From contig NZ_BSDJ01000005.1 in assembly GCF_027925525.1 (NCBI RefSeq), forward strand, positions 248,001-312,000: DNA of 64,000 bases, given 5' to 3'. The position numbers were made by a program, and so were the translations under genes. Shown here one piece after another: positions 36,415-45,557 of the stretch; within the stretch, counting starts at the first letter, position 1, and each line of letters starts with the position of its first letter. The notes beneath the pieces are model-generated. The model was not told where the DNA came from. It saw only the letters and a list, made by a program, of their open reading frames with translations, and searched no databases. This DNA is from Paenibacillus tyrphae. Lineage in GTDB: Bacteria > Bacillota > Bacilli > Paenibacillales > NBRC-103111.

Positions 36415-37290
36415 TCAGCCTTTAACGGACCCTAGCATCACCCCCTTGGCAAAATGCTTTTGCAGGAACGGATACACCACGAGAATCGGAACGGTCGCGA
36501 CGATGATCGCTGCCATTTGGATCGTATCCGCCGGCGGAGCGTGTTCGAGCAAAATCTGACCGCTGCCAAGCGCCGCCTGCGCTTCTCCGACGACGACCAT
36601 TTGCCGCAAAATGACTTGAATCGGCCATTTTTCCGGTTCGTTCAAGTACAGGATGCCTGTGAAATAATTGTTCCAGTGCATCACCGCATAGAACAGGGCG
36701 AAGGCGGCCAGCGAGGGCTTGGATAAAGGCAGTATGATGTTCCGGAACACCTTCAGGTCGTTGGCGCCGTCGATGACCGCCGCTTCGTGCAGCTCGTTCG
36801 GGATGCCGACGAAAAACTGCCGCATGACGATCAGGTTGAACGGATTGATGGCGATCGGCAGGATGAGCGCCCAGATCGAGTTCAAAAGGTGCGTTTCCTT
36901 CACGATCAGGTATGTCGGAATCATGCCTGCGCTGAACAGCAGCGTGAAGAGGACAAGCACCAGCATGATCCGTTGGCCAATGACCGGGCGGGCCAGCGTA
37001 TAAGCGAAGGTGGACGTAAACGCCAGGTTAACCGCCGTACCGATCATAGTCACAAGCACGGTCACGCCGACCGAACGGACGAACGATTCCGAAGCGAAAA
37101 TATATTCATAGGCGCTGAGCACCCATTCCTTCGGAAACCAGATGATGTCACGCTGCAAAAACTCTTTGTACGAGGCGAAAGAGACGGCCAGCACGTACCA
37201 GAACGGCGTCAGCATCATCAAGGCGATGAGGCCGAGCAGCAGGACGTTGACGATATCGATGAACCGGTCTCCCAGGGTTCGATGATGCAT
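36415..37290 (-). CDS. ABC transporter permease (LplC-type)
   Basis: 291 aa, six membrane segments. The EAA loop for the ATPase contact is LHEAAVIDGANDLKVFRNII, with the invariant Gly. N-terminal HHRTLGDRFIDIVNVLLLGL and C-terminal LQKHFAKGVMLGSVKG are typical of LplC. It follows the LplB-type permease by 29 bases. No ATPase gene is in the cluster; MsmX-like shared ATPases usually serve such systems. Confidence 0.93.
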   Translation of the reverse strand: MHHRTLGDRFIDIVNVLLLGLIALMMLTPFWYVLAVSFASYKEFLQRDIIWFPKEWVLSAYEYIFASESFVRSVGVTVLVTMIGTAVNLAFTSTFAYTLARPVIGQRIMLVLVLFTLLFSAGMIPTYLIVKETHLLNSIWALILPIAINPFNLIVMRQFFVGIPNELHEAAVIDGANDLKVFRNIILPLSKPSLAAFALFYAVMHWNNYFTGILYLNEPEKWPIQVILRQMVVVGEAQAALGSGQILLEHAPPADTIQMAAIIVATVPILVVYPFLQKHFAKGVMLGSVKG

Positions 37291-37319
37291 ACGGATCCTC
37301 CTTCCGAAGCGGACGCAGT

Positions 37320-38294
37320 CTAGAATACGCCGTCGTCGCCGAGTTTTTTGGCTATATAGTTGGCCGACAGGACGAGCACGAGCCCAACAGCTCCTTTGAA
37401 CAACCCGACCGCTGTCGCGAAGCTGTAGTCCGACTGTCCGATTCCCTTGAAGAACACGTATGTATCAAGGATGTTGCCGATTTCCATATTGAACGGATTC
37501 AGCAGAAGGAAGATTTGTTCGTATCCGGCATCCATGACATGTCCAAGCCGCAGGATGAGCAGGATGACGATCGTATTGCGAATGGCCGGGAGCGTGATAT
37601 GCCACATTTGGCGAAACCGTCCCGCGCCGTCCATGGTAGCCGCTTCGTAGAGCTGCGGGCTGACGCCGGCGAGCGCCGCAAGGAACAGAATCGTTCCCCA
37701 GCCTGCTTCTTTCCAGATCACCTGAAGGATGACGATCGGCTTAAAGTAGCTCGGATCGGTCAAGAACGGAACCGGCTGCGCAAGGCCGAACCCTTGCTTG
37801 AGAAGATCGTTGACGACGCCGTTTCCTTTCAAAAAGATCGTACAGATTCCGATGACGACGACCCATGACAGGAAGTGGGGGAGATAAATCACTGACTGGA
37901 CGATGCGCTTATAAGTTTGGTTGCGCAGCTCGTTCAGCATCAGGGCCAGTACGATCGGAACCGGGAAGGCGAATACGATTTGCAGAAACGAGATCGACAA
38001 GGTGTTCCACAACACCTGCACAATTTCCGGATCTTCGAAGATCCGGGCAAAATGCTTCGAGCCCGCCCACTCGCTGCCCGCAATCCCTTGAAACGGGCTG
38101 TAATCGATAAAGGCCATGTACAGCCCCGCCATGGGGACATAGCGGTAAATCAGGAAATAGGCGATGCCGGGCAAGCCGAGCAGCAGCAAGTACCGGTCCT
38201 TCCATAGCCGGGCCCGCAAACGTCCGAGACGGCTCGTGGAAGCGGTCTTACGAATAGCGGGTGAGGAGTGGGGGTGGGGGGACAAGGTGCTCAA
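37320..38294 (-). CDS. ABC transporter permease (LplB-type)
   Basis: 324 aa, six membrane segments. EAA loop: LYEAATMDGAGRFRQMWHI. The segment DRYLLLLGLPGIAYFLIYRY near 40 is characteristic of LplB. Start choice: AAGGAGGA (38301-38308) is followed directly by ATG at 38300, too close, so TTG 38294 at 7 bases is more likely; the frame also extends to 38318. It lies downstream of the YesN-like regulator, separated by a terminator. Confidence 0.9.
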   Translation of the reverse strand: MSTLSPHPHSSPAIRKTASTSRLGRLRARLWKDRYLLLLGLPGIAYFLIYRYVPMAGLYMAFIDYSPFQGIAGSEWAGSKHFARIFEDPEIVQVLWNTLSISFLQIVFAFPVPIVLALMLNELRNQTYKRIVQSVIYLPHFLSWVVVIGICTIFLKGNGVVNDLLKQGFGLAQPVPFLTDPSYFKPIVILQVIWKEAGWGTILFLAALAGVSPQLYEAATMDGAGRFRQMWHITLPAIRNTIVILLILRLGHVMDAGYEQIFLLLNPFNMEIGNILDTYVFFKGIGQSDYSFATAVGLFKGAVGLVLVLSANYIAKKLGDDGVF

Positions 38295-38513
38295 GCACAT
38301 TCCTCCTTGGGGCCGCAACGAACCGGAGGCGTTTACATTCCGACGGTTGCGAATCGTTGTTGTTGACCCGATTATCCGGGAAGGGACAAGTCACGGCAAT
38401 GTTCCATTTTTCCTGGGTATGACAAAAAAGGATAAAGATCCGCAAAAAAGGAAAAAGCCGCGGAAGCGCGTCATGACGGGGTTTATCGCTATGGGGTAAC
38501 GGTGAGGATAATG

Positions 38514-38553
38514 AAAAAACGCCGGTTCGGAAGGGCCCGAAGCATCGGCGTTT
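38514..38553 (-). terminator. Terminator after the YesN-like regulator gene
   Basis: On the minus strand AAACGCCG (from 38553) pairs with CGGCGTTT (to 38517), followed by TTTTTT. It separates the regulator from the permease genes. Confidence 0.75.
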
Positions 38554-38581
38554 GAAGGAAAACAGCGGAAACGGAAGAGCT

Positions 38582-40864
38582 TCAATCGCCCCGAAACCGC
38601 TTGCGGTATTCGCCCGGCGGAAGCTGTTCGTGCTGCTTGAACACGCGGGTAAAATTTTGAACAGAGGTGTAGCTGAGTCTCTCTGCAATATCTTTGATCG
38701 GCATTTCCGTGTGCGCCAGCCATTCTTTGGCCTTGTCCATTCGGAACCGGATGAGATAATCGATAAAGTTCATTCCCGTCTCTTCCTTGAACATGCGGCT
38801 GAGCTGGGAAGGAGATACGCGAAGCCCGTCGGCCAATTGCTGAAGCGACAAATCCGTATCGAAGTGGTTATGAATAAACCGGATGACCTCGGTGGTCATG
38901 CGCTGTTGTTTGCCTGTATGCGCCAGCTCCAGCCGTTCGGCGATGGAGGGGAATACCGTGCCCGCCAGCCATTCCGCCACTTCGTTCATTGTCGTCATTT
39001 CGTACAGCCGCTTGTAAGGATCTTCCCCGAACACCTCGTGCGGGGCCAGCTCCAGTTCCTGCATGTAGAGAACCAACTCGCCGATCAAGTGGGCGAACAA
39101 GCCGAGCGCCGCATGGAAATGCCGGACGAATTGTGGCATGTCCCGAACCCATTCTTGCAGCAGCTCTGCGCCTTCGTCCGCTTTTCCCTGCATAACGGCG
39201 GTAATGATCCGCTTCTCCCGTTTGATTATATCACTTGCAAGCTGGTTTTCGGCCGGAACGACCTGCTGCGGCGTCAGCAGCTTGCCAGGACCGTACAGCA
39301 GCCTATAACCGAGCAGATCCCGCGCCTCCCGGTAGGCGTCGTTGATATCGCGATACGTCAGGACGGGATGAGAGCAGGCGATCGTGACAGTGAATTGAAA
39401 ATATTTGGCGGAAGTATCGAGGAGCTTCTGTACGGCAAGCAGCAGGGTTTCCAATGCGGTGTCACCTTTTTCGAGTCCGACGATCAGGGCCATTTGGCCT
39501 GGCATGGTAATGCCGGATGCGCAGGAAAACGACTCCTCGAACACTTCCTCCATCATTTTGCGCAGGGCGAACATCATGAGGGACCGGTCTTTGTCTTGGT
39601 ACTGCTGCTGAAAGCGGGCGTAGTCGTCAATATCGATCAAGCACACCGCATACCGGCTGCCCCGGAGCTGGAATCCGAACGTCTGTCGGACCCGTTCCGC
39701 CTCGCTGTTGTTCATTTCACCGCGCAGCAACTGATGCACGATCGTTTCTTTTAGATATGGCGATTGCTCGTTCAACTGCCGGCGCAACTGCTCGTTCGTT
39801 TGGAGCATCCCGGTTACGTAGGCATCGAGCACATGCCACTCGTTGCCGGTCCCGGCAGGGGAATTCTCGCGAGACGGGGGCAGAAGCCGCTGCAGCAGAT
39901 GCTGTACGGGACCATACATCCGGGTGGAGCCGAAGCGGGCAATCAACACCCAAAAAGCGGCGAGCAGCAGCACAATCCCAAAGGTCGTCACTTGAATCCG
40001 GTCTGCTTGACGAGTCAGCTCCTTCTTAGGCGTCATGGCCACGTGCGTCCACCGCGTATAATCCGACTGTCGGACGGCAAGCTGGTACGTTTCTCCGCCG
40101 ATGTCCGTCTCTCCCGGCTCGCCGGAGTAGTACCGGGTCAACCCGCTGGCGAACAGGGCAGGCCGGGTGCCGATTTCCCCTGGCGTCTTGCTGATCAGGA
40201 CGACGCCCTTCTCGTCAAAGACGTACAGCTTGCGGTTCCCTCCTAAGGGAACATGCACGGCAAAGTCGGCCAGCTTGTCCTTCTGGATGTGAAGCACCAG
40301 GATCCCGCTTCCCTGTGTGTCGGAGAAAATCGGTACCGGCCTTAAATAGAGCAGTTCGTCCTGTCCAGGATAGGTGTCGGGCGGTACGATCTCGGAGCGA
40401 AAATGAGGCGGAATCCGGTCAATAATATTGCGGTAAGCGAATTCATTAAGCTCGATGAAGCCATGCTTGCTGGAATACACTTTGCCGAATTTCAAAAAGA
40501 TGACGGAAACGTCATATTGAAACTCGGAGATGCTCCGCTGCTTTTGAATCGTATCGGCCAGCTCCTGCATTTCGTCCAAATATTTGCCAGAAGGCCCGAG
40601 CTGCACCGCTTGCTCCAAAGCCCGGTGATTGGTGAGCTGAATGGAAGCTTTATCAAGCCCGGCCCAGAACGAATCGACCTGGCGCTGCATTTCTTGTAAA
40701 ACGAGCTGATGGTTTTGGTTGACCTCGTCTTGAATGGCTGCGGCGGACATGCGCGCAAGGACGGTTCCGGTCAATATGACGGGCAGCAGGCTGATGACGA
40801 GGGAGTAAACGAACAGTTTCCTTTTAAAAGACGTGTTGCGAAACCATGGGAACGGTCTCCACAT
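38582..40864 (-). CDS. Membrane-bound AraC-family regulator (YesN/YtdP-like)
   Basis: 760 aa. Membrane segment at about 18-38, an extracytoplasmic Cache-like sensing region to about 280, a second membrane segment (TFGIVLLLAAFWVLI), a middle cytoplasmic domain with a degenerate cyclase-like strand (YAVCLIDIDDYARF), and a C-terminal AraC domain (about 660-760) with two helix-turn-helix units: LSLQQLADGLRVSPSQLSRM and PIKDIAERLSYTSVQNFTRV. GGGGGTG precedes the ATG. Such single-protein sensors bind an external sugar or cell-envelope signal and control neighbouring ABC genes. Confidence 0.9.
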   Translation of the reverse strand: MWRPFPWFRNTSFKRKLFVYSLVISLLPVILTGTVLARMSAAAIQDEVNQNHQLVLQEMQRQVDSFWAGLDKASIQLTNHRALEQAVQLGPSGKYLDEMQELADTIQKQRSISEFQYDVSVIFLKFGKVYSSKHGFIELNEFAYRNIIDRIPPHFRSEIVPPDTYPGQDELLYLRPVPIFSDTQGSGILVLHIQKDKLADFAVHVPLGGNRKLYVFDEKGVVLISKTPGEIGTRPALFASGLTRYYSGEPGETDIGGETYQLAVRQSDYTRWTHVAMTPKKELTRQADRIQVTTFGIVLLLAAFWVLIARFGSTRMYGPVQHLLQRLLPPSRENSPAGTGNEWHVLDAYVTGMLQTNEQLRRQLNEQSPYLKETIVHQLLRGEMNNSEAERVRQTFGFQLRGSRYAVCLIDIDDYARFQQQYQDKDRSLMMFALRKMMEEVFEESFSCASGITMPGQMALIVGLEKGDTALETLLLAVQKLLDTSAKYFQFTVTIACSHPVLTYRDINDAYREARDLLGYRLLYGPGKLLTPQQVVPAENQLASDIIKREKRIITAVMQGKADEGAELLQEWVRDMPQFVRHFHAALGLFAHLIGELVLYMQELELAPHEVFGEDPYKRLYEMTTMNEVAEWLAGTVFPSIAERLELAHTGKQQRMTTEVIRFIHNHFDTDLSLQQLADGLRVSPSQLSRMFKEETGMNFIDYLIRFRMDKAKEWLAHTEMPIKDIAERLSYTSVQNFTRVFKQHEQLPPGEYRKRFRGD

Positions 40865-40991
40865 GGACTTGCACCCCCGACTGGCCTAAAGTTGTTCTCA
40901 CTTTGTCTCTATTGTTACATTAAGAGTAGTCTGTCCGGATGCGGACTGTCAAGGAAGGCGTGGGAAATTTCTCCAGAAAACAAAAATAATA

Positions 40992-41021
40992 GAGGAGAAA
41001 TCCTCCAATTTATGATATAGT
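40992..41021 (+). promoter_or_regulatory. Palindrome plus -10 box upstream of the 41053 operon (site 1)
   Basis: GAGGA-GAAA-TCCTC (40992-41005), a gap of 10 bp, then TATAGT (41016-41021). The palindrome covers the -35 region. The same arrangement recurs at 51638-51667, and the palindrome alone at 48581-48594. Likely binding site of a cluster regulator, perhaps an activator since no -35 hexamer is seen. Confidence 0.55.
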
Positions 41022-41052
41022 AATGGAGAATGCTGTCAGGGGAGAGTGAGTC

Positions 41053-42135
41053 ATGGATTCCATCGTTTCATCCTTGGTTCGAACTTTAACGACCTATTTT
41101 ACGGATTTGTTGGAACAACAAGCGGACGGCAGCCTCGGCATCCGGGATGACGAGCTTGGCGCTTTGGCGAGCTGCTGCACGACGGGCCAGGCCGCGGCCT
41201 TCTTCGTCCTGGATTATCGTTTGCATGGAGGAGAGGGGCTTGCCATCGCCTCGGGCTTGGCGGCGAACGTGCTCTTGCGGCAGCGGCCGGACGGAGCGTT
41301 CGGCCAGCCCTATTACGTCAAGCACGGCGACCCGGAAACGGTCGACATTGCGGAGATCGGTGCGGTGGCGAACAGCCTGTATCTGCTGCACCGTCATGCC
41401 GGTTCGGCGGAAGCGAAGGAAAGCCTGATCCGCTCGGCCCATTATTTGCTTACGGAAGTCGCGGAGGAGAAGCCCGGGGCTGTCTATAAAAATCCGAATG
41501 CACGGCATCATGACGTGCTGAACGGGGATATGTACGCGGCGCATACGTTCGCCCGGGCGTACGAGCTGAACGGGGACGCCCGCCTGCTGGAGCAGACCGT
41601 CCGCGTATTCCGCCACTTGATCGAACGGTTCGGCAAGCACGAGCCCGATTGGTGGCCTTACATCGAGCACTGGGACGGAAGCGTGGCAATGGGCAACAGC
41701 GTCAGCTATCAGGGGATTATCGTCGCCTTTGCGACTACAGCGCTGCCTCTACTCCCGCAGGAACTGCAGCGGCAGTGGCAGGAGACGGCGGAAGCGGCGG
41801 TGTGCCGGATGCTGGCTGCTATGAAGGAAGGGCCGAACGACGGCAACGAAGCGCCGTGGTGGTGTAGGGATTGGAGCAATGTGTGGGAGATCGATTTGGC
41901 GTTCACCCGTTACGCTCATCTCCCCGAAGCCCGCGATTATGCCGAAGGCCGTTTGAAGGAGCTGGACGACCGGCTAACGCGAGAGGGCTGGTCGGTGTTC
42001 GCGCCGAAAGGCTTGCAGCGCGATCCGGAGCGGGCTCCGGTCAGCACGACATTCCGGAAAGCGGCGACGTTCGCCGGTATTTTGGCCTCCATGAAGCTGG
42101 ACGATTCTTGGGGCATCGGGAGGGAAAACCAATGA
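41053..42135 (+). CDS. Alpha/alpha-barrel (six-hairpin glycosidase-like) protein
   Basis: 360 aa, no signal peptide. Repeating helical hairpins with Asn/Gly turns (GDMYAAHTFARAYELNGDAR, MGNSVSYQGIIVAFATTALP) suit an (alpha/alpha)6 toroid as in GH88/GH105 or C5-epimerase-like enzymes. Trp/Asp-rich loops (PDWWPYIEHWDGS, PWWCRDWSNVWEID) could line a sugar site. Start ATG behind GGGGAGAG. Its stop overlaps the nanE start (ATGA), so it is tightly coupled to amino-sugar metabolism. Family and activity are not certain. Confidence 0.75.
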   Translation: MDSIVSSLVRTLTTYFTDLLEQQADGSLGIRDDELGALASCCTTGQAAAFFVLDYRLHGGEGLAIASGLAANVLLRQRPDGAFGQPYYVKHGDPETVDIAEIGAVANSLYLLHRHAGSAEAKESLIRSAHYLLTEVAEEKPGAVYKNPNARHHDVLNGDMYAAHTFARAYELNGDARLLEQTVRVFRHLIERFGKHEPDWWPYIEHWDGSVAMGNSVSYQGIIVAFATTALPLLPQELQRQWQETAEAAVCRMLAAMKEGPNDGNEAPWWCRDWSNVWEIDLAFTRYAHLPEARDYAEGRLKELDDRLTREGWSVFAPKGLQRDPERAPVSTTFRKAATFAGILASMKLDDSWGIGRENQ

Positions 42136-42875
42136 CATCTATCAGACCAAAGCGGCTGCCTATGCCGCCCGGGTTGATCGTATCGTGCCAGGCGCTTCCG
42201 GGGGAGCCGCTGTACGGCGAAGGGATTATGGCCCGCATGGCGAAGGCGGCGGTTATCGGAGGAGCGGTGGCGATCCGCACGAATGGCGTAGACGATATCC
42301 GCAGCATTAAGGCCGCGGTACAATTGCCCGTGATCGGGCTGCTTAAGCGGGATATTCCGGGCTCGGAGATTTATATTACCCCCGAGCTGGAAGACGTGGA
42401 GGCAGTGCTTGCAGCCGGAGCCGATATCGTTGCACTCGATGTGACGAACCGGGAAAGCCGGCTGGAGCGGGTCGTTCCGCTGCTGGAGCGGATTTGCGAA
42501 GCGGGGGCGCTTGCGATGGCTGACGTATCCACGGAAGAGGAAGGGCTCGCCGCCGAGCGGCTTGGCTTCGACATCGTGTCCACGACATTGTCCGGCTATA
42601 CGCCGTACAGCCCGCAGACGAAGGAGCCGGACCTGGAGCTGGTCCGGCGGTTGTCCGCCCGGCTGACCGTTCCGCTTGCCGCGGAAGGGCGTATCTTCAG
42701 CGCGGAAGAAGCGGAAGCGGCGATTGAAGCGGGGGCGACGTTCGTGGTCGTCGGCGGGGCCATTACCCGCCCGCAGCTCATCACGCAGCACTTCGCCGGG
42801 GCTGTGAACAGCCGTTTGGATGCGAAGCCTGCCGTGGCCGGAAGTGGGGAAGCGCAGAGGAGGTCTGGGCTATGA
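42132..42875 (+). CDS. nanE: N-acylmannosamine-6-phosphate 2-epimerase
   Basis: 247 aa, near the usual 220-235. Converts ManNAc-6-P to GlcNAc-6-P. Family pattern: LIVSCQALPGEPLYG at the start, AVIGGAVAIRTNG, PVIGLLKRD, YITPELEDVEAVLAAGADIV, STTLSGYTPYS with the catalytic-region residues, and AEGRIFSAEEAEAAIEAGA. Start is the ATG overlapping the previous stop by 4 bases. The 3' end overlaps the FAD oxidoreductase start in the same way. No sialic acid lyase (nanA) is in view. Confidence 0.92.
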   Translation: MTSIRPKRLPMPPGLIVSCQALPGEPLYGEGIMARMAKAAVIGGAVAIRTNGVDDIRSIKAAVQLPVIGLLKRDIPGSEIYITPELEDVEAVLAAGADIVALDVTNRESRLERVVPLLERICEAGALAMADVSTEEEGLAAERLGFDIVSTTLSGYTPYSPQTKEPDLELVRRLSARLTVPLAAEGRIFSAEEAEAAIEAGATFVVVGGAITRPQLITQHFAGAVNSRLDAKPAVAGSGEAQRRSGL

Positions 42876-44443
42876 ACCGGCAGTACGGATGTGACATTGC
42901 CGTGATCGGCGGCGGCATCGGAGGCTGTGCCGCAGCGCTTGCCGCGGCCGAAGCCGGGATGCGGATCGTGCTGACGGAGGAGACGGATTGGATCGGCGGA
43001 CAATTCACGAGTCAGGCCGTTCCGGCGGACGAGCACCGCTGGATCGAACAGTTCGGCAGCACCCGCAAGTACCGGGAGTTCCGCAACCGCGTTCGCGGAT
43101 ATTACAAAGCGAACTATCCGCTGACTGCGGAAGCGATGCGCAGCGACCGGTTCAACCCGGGCACGGCCAGCGTCAGCCGCCTGTCCTGCGACCCGCGCGT
43201 CGCCTTGTCCGTGCTGCAGGATATGCTCGCCCCGCATATCCATGCGGGACGAATCACGCTGCTGCTCAACGTTCGTCCGACAGCGGCGGATACGGACGGC
43301 GATACGGTCCGCTCCGTCACGCTGGAGCATACACTGTCCGGCGAGCGCATTGTCGTCGAAGCGCGCTATGTGCTCGATGCGACGGAATGCGGCGACCTGC
43401 TGCCGCTAACCGGCACGGAATATGTGACGGGGGCCGAATCCCGCAGGGACACCGGGGAGCCGCATGCGCTCGAAGGCAAGCCGGAGCCGCTCGACATCCA
43501 ATCGGTGACGTGGTGCTTCGCTCTCGATTACCGCGAGGGGGAGGTCCATACGATCGAGAAGCCGAAGGCGTACGAGTTCTGGCGCAGCTATCAGGCTCCG
43601 TTTCAGCGAGACCGGATGTTTAGCTGGACGCCGCTGAAAACGAACGAGGCGGTGAAGCGCTTTTCGCTGTTTCCCGAAGCCGAAGCTTTTTCGTTATGGG
43701 ATTACCGGCGGATAGCCGACCGCTCGCAGTTTGCTTTGGGGACGTTCGACAGCGACTTGACCCTCGTCAATTGGCCGCAGAACGACTACTGGCTCGGCAA
43801 TGTTTATGAGGTGCCGGAGGAAGTGCGGCAGCGTCATTTGGAGGGTGCTAAGCAGTTGAGTCTCAGCCTGCTGTACTGGCTGCAAACCGAAGCGCCCCGG
43901 CCCGACGGCGGGAACGGGTATCCGGGCCTGCGGCTTCGCGGCGATGTGACGGGGACGGCGGACGGACTGGCTAAGGCGCCGTACATCCGCGAATCCCGTC
44001 GCATCCGGGCGGAGTTTACGGTCAAGGAGCAGCATATCAGCCCCAAGGTGCGCGGTGCGAACGGTGCGGAGCCGTTTGTCGACAGCGTCGGCATCGGCAG
44101 CTACCGGATCGATCTGCACCCGACGACAGGCGGCCGCGAAGGCTTCTATATCCCGAGCCTGCCGTTTCAAATTCCGCTCGGCAGCCTGATTCCGGTGCGG
44201 ATGGATAATCTGCTGCCCGCCTGCAAAAACATCGGCGTCACGCATTTGACGAACGGCTGCTACCGTCTGCACCCGGTGGAGTGGAATATCGGCGAAGCCG
44301 CAGGCGCGCTGGCCGCATACTGCTTGCTGCGGGGAGTTTCCCCACGTCAAGTGCGCCGCGATCCGGCCCGGCTCGCCGATTTTCAAAGTGCGCTGGTTCA
44401 GCGCGGCGTGGAGCTGGCGTGGCCTGTTATGGGGCCGGTGTAA
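42872..44443 (+). CDS. FAD-dependent oxidoreductase
   Basis: 523 aa. N-terminal FAD motif DIAVIGGGIGGCAAALAAAE with GxGxxG at 13-18, then TEETDWIGGQFTSQ and a long insert before VLDATECGDLLPLTG, typical of the FAD_oxidored (PF12831-like) group. C-terminal GVTHLTNGCYRLHPVEWNIG is conserved in these proteins. No signal peptide. Start overlaps the nanE stop (ATGA). The redox step it adds to amino-sugar use is unknown, perhaps oxidation of an unusual sugar or of a linked group. Confidence 0.88.
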   Translation: MNRQYGCDIAVIGGGIGGCAAALAAAEAGMRIVLTEETDWIGGQFTSQAVPADEHRWIEQFGSTRKYREFRNRVRGYYKANYPLTAEAMRSDRFNPGTASVSRLSCDPRVALSVLQDMLAPHIHAGRITLLLNVRPTAADTDGDTVRSVTLEHTLSGERIVVEARYVLDATECGDLLPLTGTEYVTGAESRRDTGEPHALEGKPEPLDIQSVTWCFALDYREGEVHTIEKPKAYEFWRSYQAPFQRDRMFSWTPLKTNEAVKRFSLFPEAEAFSLWDYRRIADRSQFALGTFDSDLTLVNWPQNDYWLGNVYEVPEEVRQRHLEGAKQLSLSLLYWLQTEAPRPDGGNGYPGLRLRGDVTGTADGLAKAPYIRESRRIRAEFTVKEQHISPKVRGANGAEPFVDSVGIGSYRIDLHPTTGGREGFYIPSLPFQIPLGSLIPVRMDNLLPACKNIGVTHLTNGCYRLHPVEWNIGEAAGALAAYCLLRGVSPRQVRRDPARLADFQSALVQRGVELAWPVMGPV

Positions 44444-44894
44444 AGGAAGGGCATAGGGCGGAAGCTTGTTAGGAGGGACGAGGTACGTTTGTGGGGGAGC
44501 GGGCTCTTGTGCTGCAAGCCGGTTATCGACCGGGTGCAGCGATAGGGGCCATCAGGTTTGGAGCGGGACGATCTAACGAGCGATTGATAATTTCCAGCCC
44601 GCGATGAATCCGGCGGTTCGATCTTTTGACGGAGATCGGTCTGCAGCATAGTTGGCATGAAGGCTTGCGGGCCTCTTAGCTTTTGTTTGCCAAGAGAACG
44701 AGCAATAGTGCCCGATTTTGAAAGATCATGGTCGCTTTCTCATGATTAATGAGGCGAATTATTAATGATATTAATTATAAAAATCGATAATTTGACCTAT
44801 TCGGTGATTGAGAAGCTTCTAAAAAACGAGGAAGATTATCATCCGTTTGATCGGCGATATGTAGTTCTGAGGAAGGGACGAGGCGGAAGCTTGT
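44444..44894. repeat. 25-bp direct repeats bounding a non-coding stretch
   Basis: AGGAAGGG...GGCGGAAGCTTGT occurs at 44444-44469 and again at 44870-44894, differing by a small indel. The 400 bp between contain no convincing gene. The part 44740-44860 is markedly AT-rich. This may be an inserted or decayed segment flanked by a duplication. Confidence 0.5.
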
Positions 44895-44985
44895 GAGCTG
44901 AAACGGCATGAAGACGTTACCGGTCAAAATTAACGCGAAAAAGTTAAACTATGCCAAAAATCTCACGGTTTCCCATCCGAAAGTG

Positions 44986-45029
44986 AGCGAGCCTCTACCG
45001 CTGTGCAAGTTGGAGAGGCTCGCTTTTTC
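44986..45029 (+). terminator. Strong terminator with no gene directly upstream
   Basis: AGCGAGCCTCT (44986-44996) pairs perfectly with AGAGGCTCGCT (45014-45024), followed by five T. It lies 543 bp after the last gene of the plus-strand operon. A perfect 10-bp hairpin, ACGGACCAAC/GTTGGTCCGT (45068-45092), follows. Confidence 0.8.
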
Positions 45030-45092
45030 TATTTTCTTGGACATCGTCACGTCTAAACCAACACGAAACGGACCAACAAAAAGTTGGTCCGT

Positions 45093-45557
45093 CAAAGGCC
45101 GAAAATAAAGGAACAGCGGTGCGTTATTGGGAGCGTTAGAACGATTGTGAGAGCATAGAGGAACGCAGGTGCTTTAAGCATGTCGAAAAAAGTTATACTC
45201 CTTCAGGATGGCGGCAATAAGTGATCACAGGTGCCCTACTACGATTAGACAAGCCAATTTAGGTGGAATAACGCATGCCAGTTCCTCTAAATATTCAGAG
45301 GGGTTAGAAAGGTTGAGAAATGCAGCTTCTGCAAGCACCGCATCAACCAGTCGAGCCATCTCATGTCAACTACAGCTGAGGTTCCGGCTTCTCCAAAGGA
45401 TGAGAAGGGAATGCTCCCTTATTCATCCAAGCGGAGTAGGTCAATCGTGCGGCCCTTCTTCAACGAGGCGGAGTAGGGCCAAAAGTGCTGCCGTTCTCCA
45501 TCCAAGCGTAAGCAGCGGTGCAACGGCTCCGGCCCAGTCTTCTTCGTTCAAGCATCC
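45093..45557. other. Non-coding stretch with hairpins and short repeats
   Basis: No credible gene on either strand. A long hairpin at 45398-45428 pairs GGATGAGAAGGGA with TCCCTTATTCATCC, with a small bulge. The decamer GCGGAGTAGG occurs twice, at about 45430 and 45469, and CATCCAAGCG twice, at about 45423 and 45501. TGCAG-CTT-CTGCA lies near 45323. This looks like a structured or repeated intergenic element rather than a decayed reading frame. Confidence 0.45.

Noticed and set aside
42132-42875. Full sialic acid catabolic (nan) operon
   Set aside because: nanE is present, but no nanA lyase or sialic acid transporter of known type is in the window.
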